From positions 1 through 17,892 of the forward strand of contig DAIDJH010000002.1 in assembly GCA_027451425.1 (NCBI GenBank): DNA of 17,892 nt, read 5' to 3'. Below the pieces are notes generated by a model that saw only the letters and a list, made by a program, of their open reading frames with translations, was not told where the DNA came from and searched no databases. A program made the position numbers and the translations under genes. The stretch's first letter is position 1, and each line of letters starts with the position of its first letter. Source of the DNA: Bdellovibrionales bacterium (GTDB taxonomy: Bacteria > Bdellovibrionota > Bdellovibrionia > Bdellovibrionales > UBA1609). Below are positions 1 to 7,705 of this stretch, in pieces.

Positions 1-16
1 AAGATTTCAGCATAGA

Positions 17-955
17 GTGGAAATGAATCCCAGCGGCGCATTATGGCACAATCCAACTTACGTAAGCACGGTCACAAGTGTGGTCGCGTTTTTTGTGATT
101 GTCGGCGCCGTCGTTTACTACATGCAGTTACGCAACCCAAAATGGATCGGCGTTTGGGCCTCGATCAAAAGTTGGGTGATCGCTTCGCCCGTCATTTTCT
201 TTTTTGCGGCTTTGCCTGCGCCATGGCCGCTTGTGTTTATTCTGCTTGTCGCGATCTCTGGCTCGAAAACGTTTTATCAAATGACCGGAATGTACCACCG
301 CTCATTTTTCGTATGGATCACCTATTTGTTTTTAATTTTGCAAGGCTACTTTATTTTTCGCCGGCACCCTGAACTTTACAATATTATGCCGATGCTGTTT
401 TTTGCGTGCATTGTTCTCATTCCGATTTTTCGCAACTCCGCTACTCACATGATCCAGTATATGGCGCTTGCGCTGATGAATTTTCTGCTGATCGGTTGGG
501 GTTTCATGTATCTTGGGCGACTTGTGCTTTGGCCGGGCGGGCCGCTCCTCGTTTTGCACTTGGCGATTCTTTTCGAGTTTTGCGAAAGTTGCAATTACAC
601 GATCACCCGCGCCTTCGGTAAACACAAACCCTTCCAAGCGATCACAACACGCTTCTCTATCGAAGGCTTTTTAGTGTCGTCCGCTCTTACAATTCTGCTG
701 GCATGGGGCCTACGCTTCATGCTCCCTCACCACACGCAACCATACTGGCTCTTAAGCGGGCTCACGGTCGCGATTTTCGGTCGCATCGGCGGCCTGCTAC
801 TCTCCGTACTCCGGCGTGATCTTGGCATAAAAGAATCGGGCATTTTTATTATCGGCCGCGACGATATTCTTTCGCGGCTCGACAAAGCGATGTTTGCCGC
901 CCCCGCATTTTATTTCGGCTATTGGCTGTTGAGTTCTGTATGGCTCGTGAAGTAG
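17..955 (+). CDS. Diverged CdsA-like (phosphatidate cytidylyltransferase family) membrane protein
   Basis: This is a polytopic inner-membrane protein of 312 residues with about eight hydrophobic segments. Near the C-terminus it carries a recognisable but altered CdsA signature: S263-x-L-R-R, then K272-E273, then G280-R-D-D-I-L-S-R-L-D289. The family form is K-R-x4-K-D followed by G-H-G-G-I-x-D-R-x-D, so the His-Gly-Gly is Arg-Asp-Asp and the Asp before the Arg is Ser286. CdsA makes CDP-diacylglycerol from phosphatidate and CTP. Activity here is uncertain because metal-site residues differ. A PlsC-type acyltransferase follows 23 bases later, which supports a lipid role. The start is uncertain: GTG at 17 or ATG at 23, neither with a strong ribosome site, and the frame is open to the left edge. 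A TAG at 13-15 in another frame could be the end of a preceding gene. Confidence 0.75.
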   Translation: MEMNPSGALWHNPTYVSTVTSVVAFFVIVGAVVYYMQLRNPKWIGVWASIKSWVIASPVIFFFAALPAPWPLVFILLVAISGSKTFYQMTGMYHRSFFVWITYLFLILQGYFIFRRHPELYNIMPMLFFACIVLIPIFRNSATHMIQYMALALMNFLLIGWGFMYLGRLVLWPGGPLLVLHLAILFEFCESCNYTITRAFGKHKPFQAITTRFSIEGFLVSSALTILLAWGLRFMLPHHTQPYWLLSGLTVAIFGRIGGLLLSVLRRDLGIKESGIFIIGRDDILSRLDKAMFAAPAFYFGYWLLSSVWLVK

Positions 956-978
956 ATGGGATGTTTTGAGGCTCTCGC

Positions 979-1725
979 ATGAAAAACTGGAGCTACGAGA
1001 ACGAACAATGGACCCAACTCCCCGGTCATCTTAAACATCTTCCACTTTTTACCCGTCAAATTGATCTGATGAGTTGGCTCTTTCGTGCGCTTTGGGGAGG
1101 TTTTCTCAAAATTGCCTTTCGCTTTTATATTTTTTTGCGCGTGCGCGGCGATTGGGCGGAGATTTATAAAAAATACCCCCGTCTTCTCATCATCTCCAAT
1201 CACGCCAGCCATCTCGACGCGGTCTCGATCACGGCGTCCGTGCCTTTTTGGTATTGGACGGATTTATTTATATCGGCCGCGAAAGACTACTGGTTTAAAA
1301 ATCCCATTTTCACCTTTTTCTCCAAACACTGTCTCGGCGCCATTCCAATTGATCGCAAAGATAAACGGGGCGAGGCCATCAAGCTGTGCACAACGCTTTT
1401 GACTCGCTTAGAACGAATTTGGCTCATCATCTTTCCCGAAGGGACTCGTTCACCCGACGGGTACGTGCAAGAATTCAAACGCGGCGTCAGCATTTTTTCG
1501 GAACGTACGAACACTCCCATTTTATTTCTCTACATCGAAGGCAATAACAATCTCTTCCCGAAAGGCGCGTCATTGCCAAAGCCCGGCTTTTTGACTATTC
1601 ATTTAGGACCGGTTCTGATGCCCAACGAAGCCCGAAATATAAATGAACGATACCGTGAATGGGTGACGACAATAAACCCCAACGCTTACGCGCCAGCCGA
1701 ACAGGCCGCAAATAAAAATCTATGA
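979..1725 (+). CDS. PlsC-type 1-acyl-glycerol-3-phosphate acyltransferase family protein
   Basis: This 248-residue protein belongs to the PlsC/LPLAT acyltransferase family, which transfers an acyl chain to lysophosphatidate or a similar acceptor at the inner membrane. All four family blocks are visible. The catalytic N-H-x4-D motif is N74-H75 to D80 (NHASHLD). Block II is around G120-AIPIDRKDKR. Block III, which binds the phosphate, is F152-PEGTRS. Block IV is near T179-PILFLYIEG. A hydrophobic segment at about residues 33-54 probably anchors it. The ATG at 979 has a GAGG site at about 7 bases. The stop overlaps the next start in an ATGA arrangement, so the two genes are probably translationally coupled. 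The specific acceptor cannot be told from sequence. Together with the CdsA-like gene it suggests a small phospholipid cassette. Confidence 0.88.
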   Translation: MKNWSYENEQWTQLPGHLKHLPLFTRQIDLMSWLFRALWGGFLKIAFRFYIFLRVRGDWAEIYKKYPRLLIISNHASHLDAVSITASVPFWYWTDLFISAAKDYWFKNPIFTFFSKHCLGAIPIDRKDKRGEAIKLCTTLLTRLERIWLIIFPEGTRSPDGYVQEFKRGVSIFSERTNTPILFLYIEGNNNLFPKGASLPKPGFLTIHLGPVLMPNEARNINERYREWVTTINPNAYAPAEQAANKNL

Positions 1726-3500
1726 ACTCCGACCTCTCCATTCTCATCGCGACCGTCAACGGCAGCGGAAGTCAATCCGCCAACATGGTACTGGCAAAAA
1801 GCCTGTTCCGCATGGGCGCGCCTGTCGCCACGAAGAGCATTTTTCCGTCGAACATCGCCGGCCTGTCGACTTGGTTTTCAATTAGAATAAATGAACATGG
1901 TTACTCCGGTCGACGCCTCAATCACGATGTAGTGATCGCAAAAAACCCCAAAACTTTTTCGGAAGATTGTCACTCCCTCTCGCCCGGTGGGCTTTTTATT
2001 TATGACAGCGACATGAAGTTATCTCCAGATACGCTCGCCACGCGTAAAATATTACCCATCTCATTTCGCGAATGGACGGGCAAAGTGGAGGCTCCACTTC
2101 CGCTTCGAAAAGTTTTGAGCAATATGATTTACGTCGGCATTCTCGCCGAACTTTTAAAAGTCGATAAGACCGTGATGAATAGCGTCGTGCACGACCAATT
2201 TCACGGCAAAGAAGCCGTGATCGAAGCGAATCAACGCGCGCTTGAGCTTGGACGCCAAGCCAGTGTCGGCCTTGTCGGTTTCGAAATTCCGACCGCACGC
2301 GAATTTACCAACGAAACTATTTTTATTGATGGCAACAGCGCCGCCGCCATGGGTGCCGTTGTCGGCGGTTGTGCCGCGATGGCTTGGTATCCCATCACTC
2401 CCGCGACATCGCTTGCCGAAACATTTACGGATCTCTCAAAAGAAGTCCATGCGGGAGAAATAAAATCCGCCGTGATCCAAACCGAGGACGAACTGAGCGC
2501 GATTTGCACAGTGGTCGGCGCCGGCTGGGCTGGTGCACGTGCCATGACCGCCACAAGCGGACCAGGGCTTTCACTCATGGCCGAAGCGGCGGGCCTAAGT
2601 TATTTCGCCGAAATCCCCGCCGTGATATGGGATGTGCAACGCGCCGGCCCTTCGACAGGGTTGCCGACTCGAACATCGCAAGGTGACGTGCTTTCAGCGG
2701 CGACGCTGTCTCACGGTGATACCGAACCAATTGTTTTGATCCCGGCCACTCCCCGAGAGTGTTTTGAGTTCGCCGAGCTCGCGTTCGATTTGGCTGAGAC
2801 GTTGCAAACCCTTGTCATCGTGCTCAGCGACCTCGATCTCGCCATGAATTTCTACGTGGATAAACAATTTCAGTTGCCAACGGCCGAATTTCGTCGCGGC
2901 AAACTTCTAAAGGCTGCCGATTTTGAACGCGGGGTTGAGTTCGCGCGTTATCGCGATGTCGACGGCGACGGCATACCCTATCGAACGCTACCCGGCACGC
3001 CCCATCCGCAGGCCGCCTATTTCACACGAGGATCGGGCCATACCGAATTTGCAAATTATTCCGAAAATGGTGGCGAGTACAAAAAGCTGCTCGACCGACT
3101 GAAGAAAAAAGTAGAAAAAAATATTCATCTTTTGCCCGCGCCCACCCCCGCGAAACGCGAAACCGGCGATATGAAGTCCGCGCGCTCAATAGGTCTTATT
3201 TATTACGGCAGCACCACGCAAACGATCGCCGAAATTGGCGACACCCTTAAACAGCAGGGTGCGCATTGGCGCGGCTTGCAAATTCGTTCGCTGCCGCTCG
3301 CCAATGAAATCGGTCAATTTTTAAGCGCATGTGCCAAAGTTGTCGTGATCGAACAAAATCGCGATGGTCAAATGCGGCGGCTTTTAACGCAAAAATTCCC
3401 CGAGCACGCCGCAAAATTTTCGAGCGCCTTGCAATATGACGGATTGCCGGTCTCAGCCGAAATTGTATTGCCGCAAATTTTAGAGGGGACCGCAAAATGA
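1722..3500 (+). CDS. korA: 2-oxoacid:ferredoxin oxidoreductase, fused gamma-alpha subunit (KorA-like)
   Basis: This 592-residue subunit has the fused architecture of two-subunit 2-oxoacid:ferredoxin oxidoreductases. Residues about 1-190 form the gamma domain, opening with G-S-G-S-Q-S-A-N and followed by a conserved P-S-N-I-A-G-L-S segment. From about residue 200 comes the alpha (pyrimidine-binding) domain, with the family motif YPITPAT at 223-229, then the C-terminal alpha domain to the end. With the beta subunit it oxidatively decarboxylates a 2-oxoacid to an acyl-CoA and reduces ferredoxin. 2-oxoglutarate is the usual substrate of this architecture, but pyruvate or branched-chain acids cannot be excluded. 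It overlaps the upstream acyltransferase gene and the downstream beta-subunit gene by four bases each. No ferredoxin gene lies in the window. Confidence 0.88.
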   Translation: MNSDLSILIATVNGSGSQSANMVLAKSLFRMGAPVATKSIFPSNIAGLSTWFSIRINEHGYSGRRLNHDVVIAKNPKTFSEDCHSLSPGGLFIYDSDMKLSPDTLATRKILPISFREWTGKVEAPLPLRKVLSNMIYVGILAELLKVDKTVMNSVVHDQFHGKEAVIEANQRALELGRQASVGLVGFEIPTAREFTNETIFIDGNSAAAMGAVVGGCAAMAWYPITPATSLAETFTDLSKEVHAGEIKSAVIQTEDELSAICTVVGAGWAGARAMTATSGPGLSLMAEAAGLSYFAEIPAVIWDVQRAGPSTGLPTRTSQGDVLSAATLSHGDTEPIVLIPATPRECFEFAELAFDLAETLQTLVIVLSDLDLAMNFYVDKQFQLPTAEFRRGKLLKAADFERGVEFARYRDVDGDGIPYRTLPGTPHPQAAYFTRGSGHTEFANYSENGGEYKKLLDRLKKKVEKNIHLLPAPTPAKRETGDMKSARSIGLIYYGSTTQTIAEIGDTLKQQGAHWRGLQIRSLPLANEIGQFLSACAKVVVIEQNRDGQMRRLLTQKFPEHAAKFSSALQYDGLPVSAEIVLPQILEGTAK

Positions 3501-4345
3501 GTTCAATTCAAGACTATCAGGGCTTACCGTCCACTCTCTGCACCGGCTGCGGCCATGACAGCGTCACCCAGCACATCATAAAGGCATTTTTCGAAGCCGG
3601 CATTGACCCGACCACCGTGGCAAAACTTTCAGGCATTGGCTGTTCGTCCAAAACAACGGCCTATTTCATGAGCACCGCGCATGGTTTCAATTCGATACAC
3701 GGACGAATGGCGGCCGTGGCCACGGGAGCGAAGATCGCCAATCGAAATCTTTGCATCGTCGGCATTTCGGGTGACGGCGACACGGCAAATATCGGGCTTG
3801 GCGGGTTCATTCATCTCATCCGCCGAAATGTCCCTATGATCTATATTGTTGAAAACAACGGCGTCTACGGCCTCACCAAGGGACAATTTTCCGCCACGGC
3901 CGATGCCGATGAGCTTCCGTCTATCGATATATGCAAACTTGCCATTGAATCTGGATGCGAATTTGTTGCGCGTGGATTTTCAGGTGACGGCAAGCAACTC
4001 GTACCGATTATAAAGGAGGCGATCTTGCATCCAGGTACAGCCGTGATCGACGTCGTCTCACCATGCGTCGCCTATGCCAATTACGATGGTTCAACAAAAA
4101 GCTACAATTACATCAAACAGCACAACGAAAAGACTGAACCGCAAAATCGCGAGTCGGCACTCCAAGCGCTTGAGGAGTCCCATCAACAAGGTCAGATTCT
4201 AACAGGGCTTCTTTACCGCGCACCTCAAAGAAAATCGCTTCTCGAGAATTTGCAGTTGCCCCAAACCCCGCTTCGCGATTTCAATCGCGCGGATTTAGCG
4301 CCTTCACGCGACACCTTTGCACGCTGGATGGCGCGATTTCGCTAA
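3497..4345 (+). CDS. korB: 2-oxoacid:ferredoxin oxidoreductase, beta subunit (KorB-like)
   Basis: This is the thiamine-diphosphate and iron-sulfur subunit, 282 residues. The TPP motif is present: G92-D-G-D95 with the asparagine pair N120-N121 about 26 residues on. Four cysteines match the [4Fe-4S] ligands known for two-subunit enzymes of this type: C15 and C18 (C-T-G-C-G), C49 (G-I-G-C-S) and C190 (S-P-C-V-A-Y). The protein is therefore likely catalytically competent. A site GAGGGGA lies just upstream of the ATG, which overlaps the alpha-subunit stop as ATGA. The C-terminal 70 residues are less conserved in appearance. No clear strong terminator follows, only a weak AT-rich hairpin. Confidence 0.9.
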   Translation: MSSIQDYQGLPSTLCTGCGHDSVTQHIIKAFFEAGIDPTTVAKLSGIGCSSKTTAYFMSTAHGFNSIHGRMAAVATGAKIANRNLCIVGISGDGDTANIGLGGFIHLIRRNVPMIYIVENNGVYGLTKGQFSATADADELPSIDICKLAIESGCEFVARGFSGDGKQLVPIIKEAILHPGTAVIDVVSPCVAYANYDGSTKSYNYIKQHNEKTEPQNRESALQALEESHQQGQILTGLLYRAPQRKSLLENLQLPQTPLRDFNRADLAPSRDTFARWMARFR

Positions 4346-4401
4346 TCTCAACTCGTCTCGATTTTCACTCGAGAAATGACTAAAAATTCGACAAAAAATT
4401 G

Positions 4402-4425
4402 AACATTTTTTGAATGTTGATTTTT
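4402..4425 (+). terminator. Weak hairpin with T-run after korB
   Basis: A 6-base AT-rich stem (AACATT / AATGTT, loop TTTTG) is followed by GATTTTT. The form is that of an intrinsic terminator for the left operon, but the stem has only one G-C pair and would be unstable. The rest of the 220-base gap from 4346 to 4565 shows no other gene. It holds a TATGAT box at 4458-4463 that lacks a good -35 partner. Confidence 0.3.
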
Positions 4426-4565
4426 CCGTCAACCGCCTAGTCAGTGAGACATTTCACTATGATCCACAACACAAAAATAATTTCGCGTTATGAAAAATCG
4501 AGGGCAAGATAAAACCATGGGCGAGGTGGGCGTTTAAAAATGGACCTTTGCCTGAAGGGGGCTTT

Positions 4566-6656
4566 ATGAGAACAAACATCTTTTTCAAAACCATGCGGCA
4601 ACAGTCGACATGGGCCATCGTCGGGTTGTTTTCCCTTGGCCTCATCGCTTGCTCAGGCGGAGGTGGAGGCAGCAATTCTAGCGCCTCAACCGGATCTATT
4701 GCGAGCCTGCGCTTTCAGTCCGTTGATGGTATCGCCCCCACCATCCCACAATATATGATGGTAACCGTCCCGGCGACCTTCACGCTCAACGCGTCGGGGA
4801 CCACCACAATCTCGACGGTGACTTGGGATTTTGGCGACAGTACCACTGCCGCTACGGCAACCGCCACTCATAGCTACGCAACGGCGGGTACATTCACCGT
4901 CACCGTTACGGCCACCGATTCAACTGGTAAACAAATGTCGTTCAGCCAATCCGTTACCGTCGTGGCATACAATGAGGCCTATCCTTGTCTTGCCGACCTT
5001 TCTATTGCGGTTCCGAGTGTTGGTGCGGTTGGCACCGCGTTCACGGCTACAGTGAGCGTCCCCTCGTGCATGAACGGCGAAGTCACTTCTGTTAATTGGA
5101 ATTTTGGTGACGGTGGAAAAGCAAGCGGAACATCGGCCACATACACATACGCCGTCAGCGGCACCTACACCGTAACGGCATCAGTCTATATGTTTGGTGG
5201 AACAACCCCCGCGTTCACTTTAACTTCAACAATTTACATTTCTGGCGGTCCATCGACTTCAGGCTCTGGCTCTGGGTCAACAACTGGTTCTGGCTCCGGC
5301 TCAACAAGCGGCTCTGGCTCTGGCACAGGCTCAACAACCGGCAGTGGTTCAGGGTCAACCACTGGCTCTGGCACAGGCTCAACAAGTGGCTCAGGCTCCG
5401 GTTCAACAAGTGGCAGCGGTTCGAACACCTGCCCGGCAAGTTCTGGTACCTACACGCGGCCTTCTCCGCACGGGATGTACTGCCGCTGCCGTCACCACTA
5501 TCATTGGGACAACGGCGACGTGACCGACAATAATAGCTCTACACACGACGCGCGCGATTGGGCTCATGACTGCAAAGACTGGTTCAACGATCATCGCGAT
5601 TGGTTTGACAACTTCGGCAGTTGGGACCACTCCGATCAGAGTGACTCCAACGACACGAGCCGAGATGCCATTCGCTGCGAAGACCACGGTCACGACAGTT
5701 GGGATGCGGACTGCGACGATTGGTACAGCCATCGCCATGACCATAACTACAGCAAAGGTTTGCGACTGAAACCCGCCGTTAACTCCATCGCGTGGGAAGA
5801 TCTTTACTATCCTTCGAATGCCAAAGCACCGGGTACGCCCGACTATGACTACAATGATTTTCTGACAGAATTCGTGGTCAATGAAACAACCGATGCGAAC
5901 AACGATATCACGGCGATTGACATCAATTTCTTTCCACGCGCGGTGGGAGCTGGGTATGACCACTCTCTCGATTTGGTACTCGACGGCCTGGTGAGCAGCC
6001 AAGTCAACAACTCAAATATTTTGCCGCAGACAAAACCACTGTTTAATGGTTCAGCGCAAGTCACTTTGAACTACTTCGATCAAAACGGCGACCCCGTAGG
6101 CGACACGACACATCCGGCCTACAATCAAGATATCGTCCTGTTTCCGAGCACGCATGGGGCGTTTGACCCGTCGAGCAGCGGCAATTATGGCTCCATCATC
6201 GACTCGTATTTCACCGACCCCGATGACTTCAGTGGAGGAATCCCCGAAAGCTACACCCGCGCCCAGCTGTACGCGCACGTTCACATTGTGTTGGATGATC
6301 CATGCCTCAACCCCGCCCCGACAGATGGTCGCGTGGATGCGTCGAAATTACGCGTCATTCTCCACCCGAAGCCTACGAATTATGACATCGACATCATCGA
6401 CGTCGATGCGCACAACTTCACTTCTGCCGGTTACCCGTGGGGCTTTATCATTCCGACAGATTGGCAGTGGATGCAAGAAGGCGTGAACATTAACAAGGGC
6501 TACCCTATGTTAAAGGACTACGCTCAGCATTTGCTCGGCAATAACCCAACCGATGGTTCAGATTACATGCACTGGTTCAATTATCCGGTGGACGACAGCA
6601 GCCAAACCATCCTTTACCCGAAAGTTCCAGCCAGCCAAATCTTGCCACCGTATTAG
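4566..6656 (+). CDS. PKD- and LruC-domain lipoprotein with Gly/Ser linker and Asp/His-rich segment
   Basis: This is a 696-residue surface or periplasmic lipoprotein. The ATG at 4566 is preferred because GAAGGGGG lies just upstream; a TTG at 4548 in frame overlaps that site. The signal peptide ends in the lipobox L-I-A-C, with Cys29 as the likely lipidated residue. Two PKD-type folds follow at about 65-134 and 141-227, each with the W/N-D/N-F-G-D core (residues 87-92 and 179-184). Residues about 229-287 are a Gly/Ser/Thr linker. Residues 305-394 are very rich in Asp (22), His (12) and Trp (7), with five Cys, suggesting metal binding or a disulfide-linked module. From about 408 to the end is an LruC-type domain, recognised by W-E-D-L-Y, D-Y-D-Y-N-D-F and R-A-V-G-A-G-Y-D. 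LruC is named after a Leptospira outer-membrane lipoprotein; its molecular role is unknown. The gene stands alone and ends at a strong terminator. Confidence 0.85.
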   Translation: MRTNIFFKTMRQQSTWAIVGLFSLGLIACSGGGGGSNSSASTGSIASLRFQSVDGIAPTIPQYMMVTVPATFTLNASGTTTISTVTWDFGDSTTAATATATHSYATAGTFTVTVTATDSTGKQMSFSQSVTVVAYNEAYPCLADLSIAVPSVGAVGTAFTATVSVPSCMNGEVTSVNWNFGDGGKASGTSATYTYAVSGTYTVTASVYMFGGTTPAFTLTSTIYISGGPSTSGSGSGSTTGSGSGSTSGSGSGTGSTTGSGSGSTTGSGTGSTSGSGSGSTSGSGSNTCPASSGTYTRPSPHGMYCRCRHHYHWDNGDVTDNNSSTHDARDWAHDCKDWFNDHRDWFDNFGSWDHSDQSDSNDTSRDAIRCEDHGHDSWDADCDDWYSHRHDHNYSKGLRLKPAVNSIAWEDLYYPSNAKAPGTPDYDYNDFLTEFVVNETTDANNDITAIDINFFPRAVGAGYDHSLDLVLDGLVSSQVNNSNILPQTKPLFNGSAQVTLNYFDQNGDPVGDTTHPAYNQDIVLFPSTHGAFDPSSSGNYGSIIDSYFTDPDDFSGGIPESYTRAQLYAHVHIVLDDPCLNPAPTDGRVDASKLRVILHPKPTNYDIDIIDVDAHNFTSAGYPWGFIIPTDWQWMQEGVNINKGYPMLKDYAQHLLGNNPTDGSDYMHWFNYPVDDSSQTILYPKVPASQILPPY
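5277..5426 (+). repeat. 24-base tandem repeats encoding the Gly/Ser linker
   Basis: The box TCAACAA, or a one-base variant of it, recurs at 5277, 5301, 5331, 5355, 5379 and 5403. The spacing is 24 bases except for one unit of 30. Each 24-base unit encodes eight residues of Gly/Ser/Thr. Because all units are multiples of three, gain or loss of a unit would keep the lipoprotein in frame. The units differ at several third positions, so they are not freshly duplicated. Confidence 0.85.
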
Positions 6657-6688
6657 AACCTGGCTAAGTTTATTCGGACTGCACATGC

Positions 6689-6726
6689 AAACTGAGCTCT
6701 CCTTCGAGGGCTCAGTTTCGTTTTTG
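6689..6726 (+). terminator. Strong intrinsic terminator after the lipoprotein gene
   Basis: A 13-base stem (6689-6701 paired with 6706-6718, one G-T wobble) closes a CTTC tetraloop. CG and a run of five T follow. It is well placed about 30 bases after the lipoprotein stop. On the minus strand no T-run follows it. Confidence 0.9.
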
Positions 6727-6747
6727 CATAGGTCACTCGAGTTTTTG

Positions 6748-6824
6748 GGTCCCGTAGCTCAGCTGGATAGAGCAACTGCCTTCTAAGCAGTAGGTCGCAC
6801 GTTCGAGTCGTGCCGGGATCACCA
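6748..6824 (+). tRNA. tRNA-Arg (anticodon UCU)
   Basis: A full cloverleaf can be folded by eye. The acceptor GGTCCCG pairs with CGGGATC with one G-T wobble. The D stem is GCTC/GAGC. The anticodon stem ACTGC/GCAGT closes the loop CTTCTAA, with anticodon TCT at 6782-6784. The T stem GCACG/CGTGC closes TTCGAGT. The discriminator is A and the terminal CCA is encoded at 6822-6824. It reads AGA codons. It begins only 21 bases after the upstream terminator T-run, so its promoter must overlap that terminator or lie before it. Confidence 0.95.
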
Positions 6825-6853
6825 ACAACTTCGGGCTCTCCAAATCCAGCCTC

Positions 6854-7378
6854 TCAGTGCTTCTCTGTTGAACCTGACACACGCGTGCCTGATTTTTCAC
6901 CAATTTGAATTCGACGCGAAACCATCGCTTCACCTTTAGGTATTTTCATCGTCAAAACGCCATCGGCGTAATCGGCTGATATTTTGTCGACCTCAACTCC
7001 CGTCGGGAGCGTTAAAATTCTTCGATACGTTTGTTTGCCTTCCTCGTCCGTCGTTGCGCTTTTTTTATCCCAATGTCGTTCGGCCGAAATCATGATCTGA
7101 TTGCCACGCGTTTCAATGTTTACGTCATTTTTCGAAACCCCCGGCAAATCAGCAGTGATGACAAATTCATTGTCTGTTTCATCAACCCCGAGATCGGGTC
7201 GTATAAATGCCGTACGCGCTGTTTCTAAAATGGGGCGCATGGTAAAAAAATCGTCAAACCACCCGTCGAGCGGTCGCAAAAAACTATCAAACCACGGCGA
7301 GAATAACTCGGATGGCCACCTGTGTGGCAAACGCTCCGCCCGGCCTTCATTTGATCGTCTAGTCATTTCTTTTGCCAT
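6854..7378 (-). CDS. Small heat-shock protein, Hsp20/alpha-crystallin family
   Basis: This 174-residue protein is a small ATP-independent chaperone that holds unfolding proteins in the cytoplasm. The alpha-crystallin domain spans about residues 57-150. It shows the conserved V/I-x-A-D-L-P-G-V stretch (near residues 74-81) and the family hallmark G140-V-L at the end of the domain. A C-terminal I-x-I motif (I157-Q-I159) fits oligomer assembly. The N-terminal arm has the W-P-F-like aromatic pattern of the bacterial class. A strong GGAGG lies 6 bases before the ATG. No terminator is visible between its stop and the oppositely oriented tRNA 29 bases away. Confidence 0.93.
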   Translation of the reverse strand: MAKEMTRRSNEGRAERLPHRWPSELFSPWFDSFLRPLDGWFDDFFTMRPILETARTAFIRPDLGVDETDNEFVITADLPGVSKNDVNIETRGNQIMISAERHWDKKSATTDEEGKQTYRRILTLPTGVEVDKISADYADGVLTMKIPKGEAMVSRRIQIGEKSGTRVSGSTEKH

Positions 7379-7424
7379 TTGTAACCTCCATGCAAAAAGT
7401 GTGTCTTAATTTTTTGGTTTTGCA

Positions 7425-7433
7425 ATTATGGGG
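7425..7433 (-). promoter_or_regulatory. Possible sigma-32-like -10 box for hsp20
   Basis: On the minus strand this reads CCCCATAAT, close to the CCCCAT-type -10 element of heat-shock sigma factor promoters. It lies about 47 bases before the hsp20 start. No convincing CTTGAA -35 box is seen at the usual distance, so this is tentative. No CIRCE inverted repeat was found in the gap. Confidence 0.3.
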
Positions 7434-7604
7434 CCGCACTTGAGCACGCAAAATTCATGAGCTCAATCAAAGTTCGGCGGAATTTTTCCACTCGCCCGGT
7501 AGTGCTGAGACCACTAAATCTTGGCTGGTGAGCTAGGGGCTTTAGTCGTGACCGTCATTTAATCAAAGGTCTTATTCATGATAAAACTGTAATAAAAAAA
7601 TGGT

Positions 7605-7633
7605 TTCGCAATGAATTGCACTCAGTGTAAAAT
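7605..7633 (+). promoter_or_regulatory. Possible sigma-70 promoter for the efflux operon
   Basis: TTCGCA at 7605-7610 and TAAAAT at 7628-7633 are separated by 17 bases (4 of 6 and 5 of 6 matches to consensus). The site is about 70 bases upstream of the preferred start of the outer-membrane factor. The remainder of the 7379-7705 gap is AT-rich and holds no gene that I can support. A TTGACG at 7641 has no matching -10. Confidence 0.35.
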
Positions 7634-7705
7634 TGTAGCGTTGACGAATTTATATCTTGCATGAGACATAAGGTCCCAAGCAAGGCTCAACGAACTAAAT
7701 ATATT

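Noticed and set aside
4548..4565. TTG at 4548 as the start of the lipoprotein
   Set aside because: The six added codons contain the ribosome site that serves the ATG at 4566.
5234..5428. Minus-strand open frame encoding a Pro/Glu/Val/Leu-rich repeat protein
   Set aside because: It is the reverse reading of the Gly/Ser linker repeats inside the lipoprotein gene; low complexity and no ribosome site.
5403..6002. Minus-strand frame of 199 residues opposite the lipoprotein
   Set aside because: It has a Val/Ile/Ala-biased composition produced by the Asp/His-rich coding on the other strand, and no domain or ribosome site.
6748..6824. tRNA as a possible integration site of a mobile element
   Set aside because: No integrase, no repeat of the tRNA 3' end and no foreign-looking genes were seen nearby.
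7379..7660. CIRCE element between hsp20 and the efflux operon
   Set aside because: AGTGCTGAGACCACT is present but there is no GCACTC-N9-GAGTGC inverted repeat.
7661..7705. ATG at 7661 as the start of the outer-membrane factor
   Set aside because: It adds a 15-residue basic stretch before an already complete signal peptide and has no ribosome site; the ATG at 7706 is preferred, although not proven.
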